From Saccharicrinis sp963675435 (GTDB lineage: Bacteria; Bacteroidota; Bacteroidia; Bacteroidales; Marinilabiliaceae): a stretch of 64,000 nucleotides of DNA. The first letter of the stretch is position 1. Each line of letters opens with the position of its first letter. Shown here one piece after another: positions 1-8,946 of this stretch. The notes below the pieces were generated by a model, which had not been told where the DNA came from, made no database searches, and saw nothing but the letters and a program-made list of their open reading frames with translations. The DNA lies in assembly GCA_963675435.1 (NCBI GenBank), contig OY776216.1:372001-436000 (forward strand), given 5' to 3'. Position numbers and translations under genes: made by a program.

Positions 1-2
1 GT

Positions 3-70
3 CAAATCTACATAAGTATATACCTATTTCAAAAATCAATTCGGTAAATAGTATTTTTTAGTCGGTAAAT
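3..70 (-). promoter_or_regulatory. Tandem direct-repeat operator plus -7 box, facing out of the window
   Basis: TCGGTAAAT occurs at 41-49 and again at 62-70, a repeat every 21 bp with a 12-bp spacer. Thirty bp further left, plus-strand CAAATCTA (3-10) reads TAGATTTG on the minus strand, a perfect TAnnTTTG -7 box. The spacing and orientation are the same as at 20291-20359, ahead of the LytTR operon. The inferred transcript runs leftwards, so its gene is outside this window. The link to the LytTR regulator is inference. Confidence 0.6.
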
Positions 71-201
71 GCGCATGCAAAATAAAACTACATGAATTTC
101 ATCAGTAATCAGATTTTGATCTATTGATAAAAATAAAAAACTAAATTAATATAGAAACTATTTTAATGTCAATAGTTTCTGTTTTAAAAACTTATAATAA
201 T

Positions 202-209
202 TACATTTG
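202..209 (+). promoter_or_regulatory. -7 promoter element
   Basis: TACATTTG matches the Bacteroidota -7 consensus TAnnTTTG and lies about 40 bases before the start of the secreted protein gene at 250. There is no clear TTTG -33 box at the right distance. Confidence 0.45.
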
Positions 210-249
210 ATTTTCGTTTAAACTTAAAATAACATATCATTAGTCTCAT

Positions 250-1245
250 ATGGCCACCATTCAATACAAAAATTATTATCTAAGTAATTCTATAACCATC
301 ATTGTTTTATTGATACTGTTATTACCGGTAAACCTTGAGGCTCAACGTAAATCACGTAGAAACAAAGGCACCAGTAAAAGAGAAATCCGTAAGCGACAAA
401 ATGAAGCCAATAAAAAAAGCAACTATAATAAATTCAACGAATTAGTTCCAATGGGTAGTTCAGCTTCCATTGCCCGAAATGATTATATATGGAGTTACGA
501 AACAGCAAATACAGTTCCTTTAGATGGTGGTGATATTAGCTTAATTCACCCAACCAGACTTAGTTTTAGACGAGGAGTAGAAATTGGTACTTCTATTGGG
601 TCTGCAGCGTTTATTCCCATGATTTACTATAAACGTAGGTGGTCAGAAGACAAATTTTATATTGCTACTCGTCATCAGATTTACTCTTTTTTACCTGGAT
701 TACAGATTATGCATAATAATAATCATTTCCAGTTTATACCTGAAAACTCAGCTATTCCACAAGTCATTGCAATAAAAAATGAATTCATAGTCAGTAAACC
801 CTTTTTAAAAGATTTAAAGTGTGGTAGTGTAAAACAACCTTATATCATTTTAACCGCAGGCCTATCTTACGACTATGGAATAAAAATCTCTGGAACAGAC
901 GTTAAGCTAATTGATTATAAGTTTGTACGCTCAAGAAGTGGAGTAATATTAGGTGATAACGGCTTCTTCTCTGCACGACTTCAGGGTGATTTTTATCTGA
1001 ATCAGAATCTTTTTCTAACGGTTGCAGCACGTGGGTTGTTTGCTGGTAATACATTTGGAAATACTATAGAGCAAAATTCTTTAGTTCGATATAAGCTTTC
1101 ACCAAAGTTTGCTGTTAGTGGTGGATACTGGATGAATTTTGGGAAAGGAGATGGCACAATGATTCTTCCTATAATTGATTTAACCTATTACTTTGGAACA
1201 CGTGAAATAAGAGAAAAGGGCTTATTTGGGAAAGGAAGAATGTAA
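250..1245 (+). CDS. Secreted, probable outer-membrane barrel-like protein of unknown function
   Basis: The 331-residue product begins with a short polar stretch and a hydrophobic segment (about residues 14-29) ending near LEAQ, as expected of a Sec signal peptide. A very basic stretch (about 32-60) follows, then a region rich in alternating aromatic and polar residues and a C-terminal strand-like segment (LTYYFGT). This composition suggests a small outer-membrane beta-barrel, but I recognise no named family. It is transcribed alone; the preceding 240 bases carry a -7 box at 202-209 and an outward-facing operator. Location is inferred from composition; function is unknown. Confidence 0.6.
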   Translation: MATIQYKNYYLSNSITIIVLLILLLPVNLEAQRKSRRNKGTSKREIRKRQNEANKKSNYNKFNELVPMGSSASIARNDYIWSYETANTVPLDGGDISLIHPTRLSFRRGVEIGTSIGSAAFIPMIYYKRRWSEDKFYIATRHQIYSFLPGLQIMHNNNHFQFIPENSAIPQVIAIKNEFIVSKPFLKDLKCGSVKQPYIILTAGLSYDYGIKISGTDVKLIDYKFVRSRSGVILGDNGFFSARLQGDFYLNQNLFLTVAARGLFAGNTFGNTIEQNSLVRYKLSPKFAVSGGYWMNFGKGDGTMILPIIDLTYYFGTREIREKGLFGKGRM

Positions 1246-1662
1246 ATTCCCCTTCCCAATATGTTGTAACTTAAATTGTAAAAAATAACACAATTGAAAT
1301 CAGAACTATTACCTGAAGTATTAAGAAACGAACAGGTATTTCAATCTTTTTTAAACACTTGACAAGAGACAGAATTTGAGCTTTCATAAATAAAGTATTT
1401 TGGTTATTAGTTACTCTTGCTTAGACTAAAAAAAAACTTTAAGGTTGCTTTTAAAACGAAAAAAAAATGAAAATATTTTGTTTTAGTAGGATTTTAAAAG
1501 TTCATATCTCAAAAAAAAGAACATAAACTCTTTTTTTATAATGTCAGATTCGCTTAATTTGTAACAACATTTTAATTACAAGTGAAAAACAACAATTACA
1601 TATTATCTTTCCTTTTGAACAACATTGTTGTTACCTCCAAAAACTTATTTGGTTATACAGGT
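1246..1662. other. Non-coding region upstream of the Met leader peptide
   Basis: This stretch has no credible gene and many A- and T-runs. Near its right end is a -7-like box TATCTTTC (1604-1611, one mismatch to TAnnTTTG). Directly after it comes a perfect 15-base palindrome, arms AACAACA and TGTTGTT around a single T (1618-1632), where the transcript would be expected to start. That palindrome could be an operator or a 5' stem-loop. Confidence 0.4.
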
Positions 1663-1695
1663 ATGATGTGTCGCATGATGATGATGACATTATAG
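1663..1695 (+). CDS. Methionine-rich leader peptide (candidate attenuator)
   Basis: An open reading frame of ten codons reads MMCRMMMMTL followed by TAG, with six Met codons out of ten. It lies 106 bases before metY, the sulfhydrylase gene of homocysteine/methionine synthesis. A high content of the regulated amino acid in a short leader is the hallmark of ribosome-mediated attenuation. No strong ribosome binding site is visible, which is normal for this phylum. The sequence overlaps two mutually exclusive small hairpins (TGTC 1669-1672 with GACA 1686-1689; TGACA 1685-1689 with TGTCA 1696-1700). Confidence 0.65.
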   Translation: MMCRMMMMTL

Positions 1696-1701
1696 TGTCA
1701 C

Positions 1702-1751
1702 GGCGCATTGTATCAGAATAATTTCATTTCATTCACCGATTATAATGCGCC
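1702..1751 (+). promoter_or_regulatory. Stem-loop between Met leader peptide and metY
   Basis: GGCGCATT (1702-1709) pairs perfectly with AATGCGCC (1744-1751) across a 34-base AT-rich loop. It is the most GC-rich structure in the leader and starts six bases after the leader stop codon. No uridine run follows, so it is not an ordinary intrinsic terminator. It may act as an alternative fold affecting translation or Rho access. I could not match the region to a SAM riboswitch class. Confidence 0.45.
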
Positions 1752-1801
1752 AGGCATTGTTAAGGAAAGAAATGTAGATTATTCAATTAAACTTTTATAC
1801 C

Positions 1802-3100
1802 ATGTCAGACTTAAAATTTGAAACACTTCAGTTACACGCTGGTCAACAGGTTGATTCCGACACAAACTCAAGAGCAGTTCCTATTTATCAAACCTCATCG
1901 TATGTATTTAATGATGCAGATCACGCAGCCAATTTATTTGGTTTAAAAGAGTTTGGAAACATTTATACTCGTATTCAAAATCCAACTACTGATGTTTTTG
2001 AAAAACGAATTGCAGCACTCGAAGGTGGAGCAGCTGCTTTAGCAGTAGCATCAGGACAAGCAGCTCAATTTATTGCAATAAACAATATCCTTGAAGCGGG
2101 TGATAACTTTGTATCTACATCGTATTTATATGGTGGAACATACAACCAATTTAAAGTTCAGTTCAAACGTCTTGGTATTGAAGTTAAATTTGTTGAAGGA
2201 GATAACCCCGCAGATTTTGAATCAAAAATTGATGAAAAAACTAAAGCTATTTATCTCGAAACAATTGGAAACCCACGATTCAACATTCCTGACTTTGAAA
2301 AGATTGCTGCAATTGCTAAAAAACACGACATTCCATTAATTGTTGACAATACTTTTGGTGCTGGTGGTTATTTGTTCCGTCCATTGGAGCATGGAGCAAA
2401 TGTGGTTGTTGAATCTGCAACAAAATGGATTGGTGGTCATGGGACTTCTATTGGTGGAGTAATTGTGGATGGTGGTAATTTTAATTGGGGCAATGGTAAA
2501 TTCCCTTCTATCTCTGAACCTAGTGAAAGTTATCATGGATTAAATTTTTGGGAAGTATTTGGTGAAGGTGGTCCTTTCGGGAACATAGCTTTTGCTATCA
2601 GATGTAGAGTTGAAGGTTTACGAGATTTTGGTCCTTCATTAAGCCCATTTAATTCATTTTTATTACTTCAGGGACTTGAAACTTTATCGTTAAGAGTTGA
2701 CAGAACTGTGGAAAATACCTTAAAAGTAGCTCAATGGTTAGAACAACATCCTGAAGTGGAATATGTAAACTACCCGGGATTAGACAGCTCGCCTTATCAT
2801 TCATTAGCTAAAAAATACTTAACAAAAGGATTTGGAGGTGTACTAACTTTTAAGATTAAAGGAGGTAACAAAAGAGCTGATAAGTTTATCGGAAGTTTAG
2901 ATTTGATCAGTCACCTTGCAAACATTGGTGATGCAAAAACGCTGATCATACATCCAAGTACAACTACTCATGAACAATTAAGTATTGAGGAACAGAAAGC
3001 ATCAGGTGTTGAACCTGGATTATTAAGATTATCTGTTGGAATAGAACACGTAGATGATATCAAAGCTGACCTGACACAAGGTTTTAGCAAATCAAAATAA
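1802..3100 (+). CDS. metY: O-acetylhomoserine sulfhydrylase (O-acetylhomoserine aminocarboxypropyltransferase)
   Basis: This PLP enzyme of the Cys/Met metabolism family makes homocysteine (or methionine) from O-acetylhomoserine and sulfide in the cytoplasm. The 432-residue length fits MetY, which is longer than the about 390-residue MetB/MetC enzymes. Visible signatures are the N-terminal FETLQLHAGQ, the PTTDVFEKR segment, the conserved ASGQAAQ loop and the PLP lysine in ATKWIGGHG (K208). A Met-rich leader peptide lies upstream, so expression probably responds to charged tRNA-Met. hom follows, separated by a terminator-like hairpin. The assignment to MetY rather than another gamma-replacing enzyme is confident. 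Confidence 0.93.
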   Translation: MSDLKFETLQLHAGQQVDSDTNSRAVPIYQTSSYVFNDADHAANLFGLKEFGNIYTRIQNPTTDVFEKRIAALEGGAAALAVASGQAAQFIAINNILEAGDNFVSTSYLYGGTYNQFKVQFKRLGIEVKFVEGDNPADFESKIDEKTKAIYLETIGNPRFNIPDFEKIAAIAKKHDIPLIVDNTFGAGGYLFRPLEHGANVVVESATKWIGGHGTSIGGVIVDGGNFNWGNGKFPSISEPSESYHGLNFWEVFGEGGPFGNIAFAIRCRVEGLRDFGPSLSPFNSFLLLQGLETLSLRVDRTVENTLKVAQWLEQHPEVEYVNYPGLDSSPYHSLAKKYLTKGFGGVLTFKIKGGNKRADKFIGSLDLISHLANIGDAKTLIIHPSTTTHEQLSIEEQKASGVEPGLLRLSVGIEHVDDIKADLTQGFSKSK

Positions 3101-3109
3101 AATATTAAT

Positions 3110-3161
3110 AATCCTGTTTTACATTGCTTCACTTAAATAGCATTGTTAAAACAGGATTTTT
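3110..3161 (+). terminator. Terminator-like hairpin between metY and hom
   Basis: AATCCTGTTTTA (3110-3121) pairs perfectly over 12 bp with TAAAACAGGATT (3147-3158), followed by a short T-run. It ends 26 bases before the preferred hom start, so hom expression probably depends on read-through or a separate start. Confidence 0.6.
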
Positions 3162-3186
3162 ATTGCCTGGCAAACAATCAACAACG

Positions 3187-4386
3187 ATGATGAAGAAAAA
3201 ATTAAAAATAGGACTAATTGGTTTTGGAGTAGTAGGACAAGGATTATATGACGTACTTCAAAAAAGTCCGGCTCTGGATGCAGAGATCTTAAGTATTTGT
3301 GTTAAAAACAAAAAGAAACGTAGTCTTCCTGATGAACTATTTTGCTATACTCCTGAGGAAATTTTAAACAATAACGAAATTAACCTTGTAGTAGAATTAA
3401 TATCCGATGCTGACGAGGCTTACCACATTGTAAAAAAATCACTAATAAAAGGCAAAGATGTTGTTTCTGCTAATAAAAAAATGATAGCAGAAAATCTTGA
3501 AGAATTAATTAAAATTCAGAAAGAAAAGAATGTATCTTTACTATACGAAGCTTCGGCTTGTGGTAGCATTCCTGTAATCCGAAACCTGGAGGAATACTAC
3601 GATAATGACCTGCTTCTTTCTGTAACAGGAATCTTAAACGGTTCTTCTAATTACATCCTCTCTAAAATATTTGACCACAATAAAGATTATAATTCTGCAC
3701 TTAAAGAAGCTCAGGAATTAGGATTTGCAGAGGCTGACCCAAGCTTTGATGTGGATGGATTTGACTCCTTATTTAAGTTAATCATATTAACTGCACATAG
3801 TTTTGGGACGATAGTAAATCCTAAAGATGTACTTCATTATGGAATCTCAAATATTTCTGATTTTGATATTCAATATGCAAAAGAAAAAGACTACAAAATT
3901 AAGTTAGTTGGACAAGTTGAAAAACTTGAGAAAAACAAAATATCCTTATTTGTATTACCTCGATTGGTTAAAAGAGACAAGTACATTTACAATGTAGAAG
4001 ACGAATTTAATGGAGTAGTAATTAAAGGTTTAGCTTACGACAAACAATTTATGTTTGGAAAAGGAGCTGGTGGTCATCCTACTGGTTCAGCTGTTTTATC
4101 AGATATTACTGCCATTGCTCATGATTATAGATATGAGTATAAAAAAATGAATTATTACAGTTCTTTTGAATATGAAAAAGATGTAATTATTGAAATTTAT
4201 CTACGTTATAAAAAGGATGAGGATCTAAAGAAATTTAAATTCGACTCTATTTCAGAAGAGTATAATGGACCTGAGTATAATTACAAGATAGGTCTTATTA
4301 AAATAAAAGATTTAATGGCTTTAAAAGATGAATTAAGAAGTATGGATATTTTTATTGCCGTAACAAGGAAAACATTAAATTATTAA
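3187..4386 (+). CDS. hom: Homoserine dehydrogenase
   Basis: The product reduces aspartate semialdehyde to homoserine, the branch point to methionine and threonine. The ATG at 3187 (MMKKKLKIGLIGFGVVGQG) is chosen because the reading frame upstream to 3124 starts at TTG inside a terminator-like hairpin. The 399-residue protein has an N-terminal Rossmann motif GFGVVGQG, the SANKKMIAEN and LYEASACGSIPVIRNL segments, GILNGSSNYILSK, and the FAEADPSFDVDGFD signature of the catalytic domain. The last 80 residues resemble a divergent ACT-like regulatory domain. It stands alone, not fused to aspartokinase. Its position after metY fits methionine supply. Confidence 0.9.
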   Translation: MMKKKLKIGLIGFGVVGQGLYDVLQKSPALDAEILSICVKNKKKRSLPDELFCYTPEEILNNNEINLVVELISDADEAYHIVKKSLIKGKDVVSANKKMIAENLEELIKIQKEKNVSLLYEASACGSIPVIRNLEEYYDNDLLLSVTGILNGSSNYILSKIFDHNKDYNSALKEAQELGFAEADPSFDVDGFDSLFKLIILTAHSFGTIVNPKDVLHYGISNISDFDIQYAKEKDYKIKLVGQVEKLEKNKISLFVLPRLVKRDKYIYNVEDEFNGVVIKGLAYDKQFMFGKGAGGHPTGSAVLSDITAIAHDYRYEYKKMNYYSSFEYEKDVIIEIYLRYKKDEDLKKFKFDSISEEYNGPEYNYKIGLIKIKDLMALKDELRSMDIFIAVTRKTLNY

Positions 4387-4419
4387 ATCTGATTGCAATA
4401 TCAGAAATGTCTTTAAACG

Positions 4420-4452
4420 AGAAAAGCTGCAAATATATGCAGCTTTTCTTAT
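4420..4452. terminator. Bidirectional terminator between hom and gnd
   Basis: AGAAAAGCTGCA pairs with TGCAGCTTTTCT around a six-base loop between the convergent ends of hom and gnd. The A/T-rich flanks could serve both strands. Confidence 0.7.
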
Positions 4453-4474
4453 TTAATACCTTACCGAATAGTTC

Positions 4475-5926
4475 TTACACATCATATGTAGTAGAAGCAG
4501 TATCTCCACCTCTTCCTGTCCAGTTTGTATGAAAATATTCACCTCTTGGCTTATCCACTCTTTCATAAGTATGCGCACCAAAATAATCTCTCTGAGCCTG
4601 CAAAAGATTTGCTGGTAGTTTTTCTGCTCTGTAACCATCAAAGTAACTCAATGCACTTGAAAATGTTGGAACAGGAATACCACCTAATACAGAATGAGCT
4701 ACAACTTGACGCCATCCTTCAATTGCATCATTTATCTTTTCTTTAAAATAAGGATCTAAAAGTAGATTTGGCAATTCTGGATTGTTATCAAATGCTTCTT
4801 TAATTTTTCCCAAAAATACAGATCTTATAATACATCCACCTCGCCACATTAAAGCAATACCACCATAATTTAAATCCCAATTATTTTCTTTAGCAGCTTC
4901 ACGCATTAAAACGTAACCTTGAGCATAAGAAACAATTTTTGAAGCAAATAAGGCATCCTTAATGTATTTTACAAACTGCTTCTTATCTCCATCATATTGC
5001 TTAATTGGTGACCCTAATATTTTTGAAGCCTCAACTCGCTCTTCTTTTTGAGCTGACAAACAGCGTGCAAAAACAGACTCTCCGATTAAAGTCAAAGGTA
5101 CACCTAAATCCAAGGCTGAGATACCAGTCCATTTACCTGTTCCTTTTTGACCAGCTGCATCCAGAATATTTTCAACTAAAGGCTTTCCTTCTTCCTTATA
5201 ACCCATAATATCTCGAGTAATTTCAATCAGATAGCTATCCAAATCACCTTTATTCCACTCATCGAATATCTCATACATTTCATCATGAGATAGCCCCACA
5301 TAGTCTTTCATAATATGGTAAGCCTCACTAATCAACTGCATATCTCCATACTCTATTCCATTATGCACCATTTTTACAAAATGGCCAGCACCATCTTGCC
5401 CAACCCAATCACAACAAGGAACATCATTTTCAACTTTAGCACTAATATTTTGGAAAATATCCTTAATAAATGGCCATGCCTTATCTGAACCACCGGGCAT
5501 TAATGATGGACCAGTAAGTGCACCTTCTTCACCTCCTGAAACTCCAGAACCAACATACAAAAAGCCTTTTTCTTCGACATATTTTGTTCTTCTGATTGAA
5601 TCTGGATAATGAGAGTTTCCTCCATCAATAATAATGTCACCTTCTTCAAGATAAGGAATAATCTGATCAATTAACGCATCAACTGCAGTTCCTGCTTTTA
5701 CAAGCATCATTACTTTTCTTGGTCGTTCTAACGATTCTACAAGTTCCTGAATGGAATGCGTACCAATAAAATTTTTCCCTGCACCTCTTCCGTTAATAAA
5801 TTTATCTACTTTTTCAGTGGTTCTATTATAAACAGCTACCGTGTAGCCTTTACTTTCCATATTTAATACAAGGTTTTCGCCCATAACAGCTAAACCAATT
5901 AATCCTATGTTTGCTTTTTTATCCAT
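4475..5926 (-). CDS. gnd: 6-phosphogluconate dehydrogenase (decarboxylating)
   Basis: The enzyme oxidises and decarboxylates 6-phosphogluconate to ribulose 5-phosphate with NADP in the oxidative pentose phosphate pathway. The 483-residue length is that of the standard long form. Motifs seen include the N-terminal cofactor loop GLAVMGENLVLN, the substrate-binding GSGVSGGEEGA segment, and the catalytic KMVHNGIEYGDMQ with lysine at 185. The C-terminus keeps QRDYFGAHTYER. It is downstream of pdxB on the same strand with an 82-base gap. No zwf gene is next to it, which is the usual partner. Confidence 0.96.
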   Translation of the reverse strand: MDKKANIGLIGLAVMGENLVLNMESKGYTVAVYNRTTEKVDKFINGRGAGKNFIGTHSIQELVESLERPRKVMMLVKAGTAVDALIDQIIPYLEEGDIIIDGGNSHYPDSIRRTKYVEEKGFLYVGSGVSGGEEGALTGPSLMPGGSDKAWPFIKDIFQNISAKVENDVPCCDWVGQDGAGHFVKMVHNGIEYGDMQLISEAYHIMKDYVGLSHDEMYEIFDEWNKGDLDSYLIEITRDIMGYKEEGKPLVENILDAAGQKGTGKWTGISALDLGVPLTLIGESVFARCLSAQKEERVEASKILGSPIKQYDGDKKQFVKYIKDALFASKIVSYAQGYVLMREAAKENNWDLNYGGIALMWRGGCIIRSVFLGKIKEAFDNNPELPNLLLDPYFKEKINDAIEGWRQVVAHSVLGGIPVPTFSSALSYFDGYRAEKLPANLLQAQRDYFGAHTYERVDKPRGEYFHTNWTGRGGDTASTTYDV

Positions 5927-6008
5927 TTTTACTTTATTAAAAATCCTTTTCCTTTAAATGAAAATCATCATAAAGATACTTTAATATCAATAGCAATATC
6001 TATTCCTA

Positions 6009-7145
6009 TTAGATTAATTCAACAGTGTTAAAACCTATTTTGTTCAATGTTTCTACTATAAATTTTGAACTGTTTCTTAATTCTACACTATATGCACCAA
6101 ATTCACGACGCATAGGATATGATCCTCTTTGCTTTTCAAATTCTTCTGGATCTCTCCTCATCCTATTATCATCATTTAGTATATTGTATGTATGCAATAT
6201 TGCCTCAATCAAAATTTCCTGATCCATTTTATCTGCACCATCTATTTGTATCAAATCGTTCTCTGGCAATGGTAGCTCAGCAGGATACCACTCTGTTAAG
6301 GGTAAATTAAATTTTTCGCTAATAGCCTGAACACTCATTGCTGTTCCATTAGCCTTTCCATCAACAGAATATCCGGCAATATGTGGCGTAGCAATGATTG
6401 TTTTATTTAACAGTTCATGATCAAAATCTGGCTCATTTTCCCATACATCAAGAACTGCATCACCTATTGTTTTGTTATTTAAGGCATTTAATAAAGCTTG
6501 ATTATCCACCACCTCACCTCTCGAAGAGTTAATAATTACAACATTATTCTTACATGATTTAAAAAATGTATCGTCAGCTATGTGGTAAGTTTTATACTCA
6601 CCTTCTTGTTGTAATGGAACATGAAAGGTAATGATATCAGCTTCTTTCTGAATTGTATTCAGATCAACAAAATCATCTGAGTTCTCAGACTTAGCCCTTG
6701 GTGGATCATTTAGCAATACATTTAAGCCCAAAGCTTCAGACAATTCTTTTACTTTGGAGCCAACGTTACCAACTCCTACTATACCTATTGTTATATCCTT
6801 AAAATTGTAATTCCTTTTGTTAGCTAATATCGCAAGTGCAGATGCAATATATTGCTTCACAGAACCTGAATTACAACCTGGTGCATTTATCCATTGAATA
6901 TTATTATTAGCACAGTAATTCGTATCAATATGATCAAATCCAATTGTGGCTGTGGCAATCATCTTTACTTGACTTCCATCTAACAATGATTCATTACACT
7001 TTGTACGTGTTCTGGTAATTAAGGCATCTGCATCCTTAACTAAATCACTTGTAGTTTCAGAACCTGCAACATAAAACAATTTTGCATAAGGTTCTAACAC
7101 CCCTTGTAAAAAGGGGATTTTATCATCTGCAATAATTTTAAGCAT
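6009..7145 (-). CDS. pdxB: 4-phosphoerythronate dehydrogenase
   Basis: PdxB oxidises 4-phospho-D-erythronate in the DXP-dependent branch of pyridoxal phosphate synthesis. The 378-residue protein has the D-isomer 2-hydroxyacid dehydrogenase fold: an NAD loop GIVGVGNVGSK (residues 121-131), NSSRGEVVDN carrying the catalytic arginine, and TPHIAGYS carrying the catalytic histidine. The extra C-terminal region of about 100 residues (ending near RREFGAYSVELRN) distinguishes PdxB from shorter family members. It follows the acyl-CoA synthetase gene by six bases, so the two are probably cotranscribed, without an obvious shared pathway. Confidence 0.9.
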   Translation of the reverse strand: MLKIIADDKIPFLQGVLEPYAKLFYVAGSETTSDLVKDADALITRTRTKCNESLLDGSQVKMIATATIGFDHIDTNYCANNNIQWINAPGCNSGSVKQYIASALAILANKRNYNFKDITIGIVGVGNVGSKVKELSEALGLNVLLNDPPRAKSENSDDFVDLNTIQKEADIITFHVPLQQEGEYKTYHIADDTFFKSCKNNVVIINSSRGEVVDNQALLNALNNKTIGDAVLDVWENEPDFDHELLNKTIIATPHIAGYSVDGKANGTAMSVQAISEKFNLPLTEWYPAELPLPENDLIQIDGADKMDQEILIEAILHTYNILNDDNRMRRDPEEFEKQRGSYPMRREFGAYSVELRNSSKFIVETLNKIGFNTVELI

Positions 7146-7151
7146 GTATAT

Positions 7152-8789
7152 TTACTTAATGTACTTGTATCTTTTAATACTCTTTTTGGGGGTTTTATCA
7201 AACTCTTCAGGATAATAAGTAACCTTTGCCAGATTCATATAGGCAGGTAATTCTTTATTAGCCAATGATTTTAATTGCTGAATTTTATCTATCAACTCTG
7301 TTTCATCAATACCTTCTGAATCAGCCAACTCAAAATCTGGATAAATTAGCGCCTCAAGTTTTCCTTCTCCCATATCTCGCACCAAACATTCCTGCACATA
7401 ATCCATATTATTCAACCTTGTCTCTATTTCTTCCGGATATATATTCTGGCCTGAACCACTTAATATCATATTTTTACTGCGGCCTTTGATATATATGAAA
7501 TTATTTTCATCTATTACACCTAAATCTCCTGTATGCAACCATCCCTCATTATCAAAAACCGCATCTGTTGAATCCTTATTTTTATAATATCCTAACATGA
7601 GATTTGTGCCTTTAACAAGAATCTCACCTACTTGTTTAAACGGATCTTCAGAATCAATTTTGACTTCCATCCTATCTACCAATTTACCAGCTGAGCGAGG
7701 CATTGTTTTATTGAATACTTCATAACTAATAAGTGGTCCGCATTCTGTCATACCGTACCCTATGGTAAATGGAAATCCAATCTTACGTAAAAATTCTTCA
7801 ACATCTTTATTTAAAGCTGCACCTCCAATTACAATCTGTTGAAATGTTCCACCAAAAACTTGCAACAATTGCTTTCTAACCTTTTGATATACTACCTGAT
7901 TTAACAGTGGTATTTTGCTAATTGTTTTTACAGCTGTTTTTTCCAGTACAGGTGCTATTCTCTTTTTAAATATCTTTTCCAGTATTAATGGTACCGATAA
8001 TATCAGATGTGGTTTAACTTTTTGAAATGCTTCTGTTATTATTTTAGGAGAAGGTGTGCGACTCAAAAAAGTAATATCGCATCCTACCGTAAATGGCCAT
8101 AAAAATTCAAACAAACAACCATAAGCATGTGCTAAAGGAAGAAATGATACAATTCTGTTTCCTGGTTCTAACTTTAAATTTTCCTGAGCAAAAAACACAT
8201 TTGACCAAATACTTCTGTGTGGAAGCATGACGCCTTTTGAAAAACCTGATGTTCCTGATGTATAAGACAACACCATTAACTCATCTGCTCCTATATTTGC
8301 AAAATTTATTTGCTCTATGGTAACCCCTTGTTTCAAAGAAATTCTATCAACTTGGTGTTTTAGATTAATAGAACAATTTACTAAGGGTTTAAAAGTATCA
8401 ATACTAATAATACCTTTTAATCCCTTCATCTTACTTTCATCTATCTTATTAAAAATATTATCTGTTGAAAATAAAAGTTTCGACTCAGAATGATTTACAA
8501 TATGATGTATTTCACTACTTCCAAAATCTGGTAACACAGGAACAACAACAGCCCCATAAGTAACTGTGGCCAGATATGTTACAGCATAGTTGCTCAAATT
8601 ACGACCTATTAAGGCAATTCTATCCCCTTTTTTAATTGCGCAAGTTTCAAATAACTGATGCATCCAATAAATACGTTCAGATACTTGTTGATAAGAATAA
8701 GTATCCCCTTCATAATCGGTAAATGCAGGCTGATCTTTATAAGTAAGTAAGGCATGTTTGATCATGCCAATAAATCCATTGCTATCCAT
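7152..8789 (-). CDS. Long-chain fatty acid-CoA ligase-like AMP-binding enzyme
   Basis: This 545-residue adenylate-forming enzyme probably activates a fatty or other carboxylic acid as the acyl-AMP and then the CoA thioester. The P-loop-like AMP motif SYTSGTSGFSKGV lies at about 175-187, GYGMTECGP is the A5 motif, and GWLHTGDLG plus the hinge region GRSKNMILSGSGQNIYPEEIE match the FadD/long-chain branch. The C-terminal subdomain ends with the lysine-bearing TPKKSIKRYKY. No membrane segment is obvious. The substrate cannot be read from sequence. It is the first gene of a likely operon with pdxB. Confidence 0.85.
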   Translation of the reverse strand: MDSNGFIGMIKHALLTYKDQPAFTDYEGDTYSYQQVSERIYWMHQLFETCAIKKGDRIALIGRNLSNYAVTYLATVTYGAVVVPVLPDFGSSEIHHIVNHSESKLLFSTDNIFNKIDESKMKGLKGIISIDTFKPLVNCSINLKHQVDRISLKQGVTIEQINFANIGADELMVLSYTSGTSGFSKGVMLPHRSIWSNVFFAQENLKLEPGNRIVSFLPLAHAYGCLFEFLWPFTVGCDITFLSRTPSPKIITEAFQKVKPHLILSVPLILEKIFKKRIAPVLEKTAVKTISKIPLLNQVVYQKVRKQLLQVFGGTFQQIVIGGAALNKDVEEFLRKIGFPFTIGYGMTECGPLISYEVFNKTMPRSAGKLVDRMEVKIDSEDPFKQVGEILVKGTNLMLGYYKNKDSTDAVFDNEGWLHTGDLGVIDENNFIYIKGRSKNMILSGSGQNIYPEEIETRLNNMDYVQECLVRDMGEGKLEALIYPDFELADSEGIDETELIDKIQQLKSLANKELPAYMNLAKVTYYPEEFDKTPKKSIKRYKYIK

Positions 8790-8946
8790 ACTTAAATATT
8801 TAAATGCTATTCATCTGGATTCACCTAATCATTTTTAGTACCAAAGACTCATTTTGTCACTGATATCATTATAAATAGTAAGAATCACACAACGAATAGA
8901 AAAGGGGAAGGTAATTTATAATATAAGTTAAGGTGTTTTATCAAGG

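Noticed and set aside
1640..1790. SAM riboswitch upstream of metY
   Set aside because: The SAM-I core and the SAM-II pseudoknot sequences I know are not present; the Met-rich reading frame explains the region better.
8715..8723. TCGGTAAAT inside the acyl-CoA synthetase gene (similar single hits near 33418 and 46535)
   Set aside because: These are single copies within coding sequence with no partner 21 bp away, so not operators of the type at 20.3 kb.
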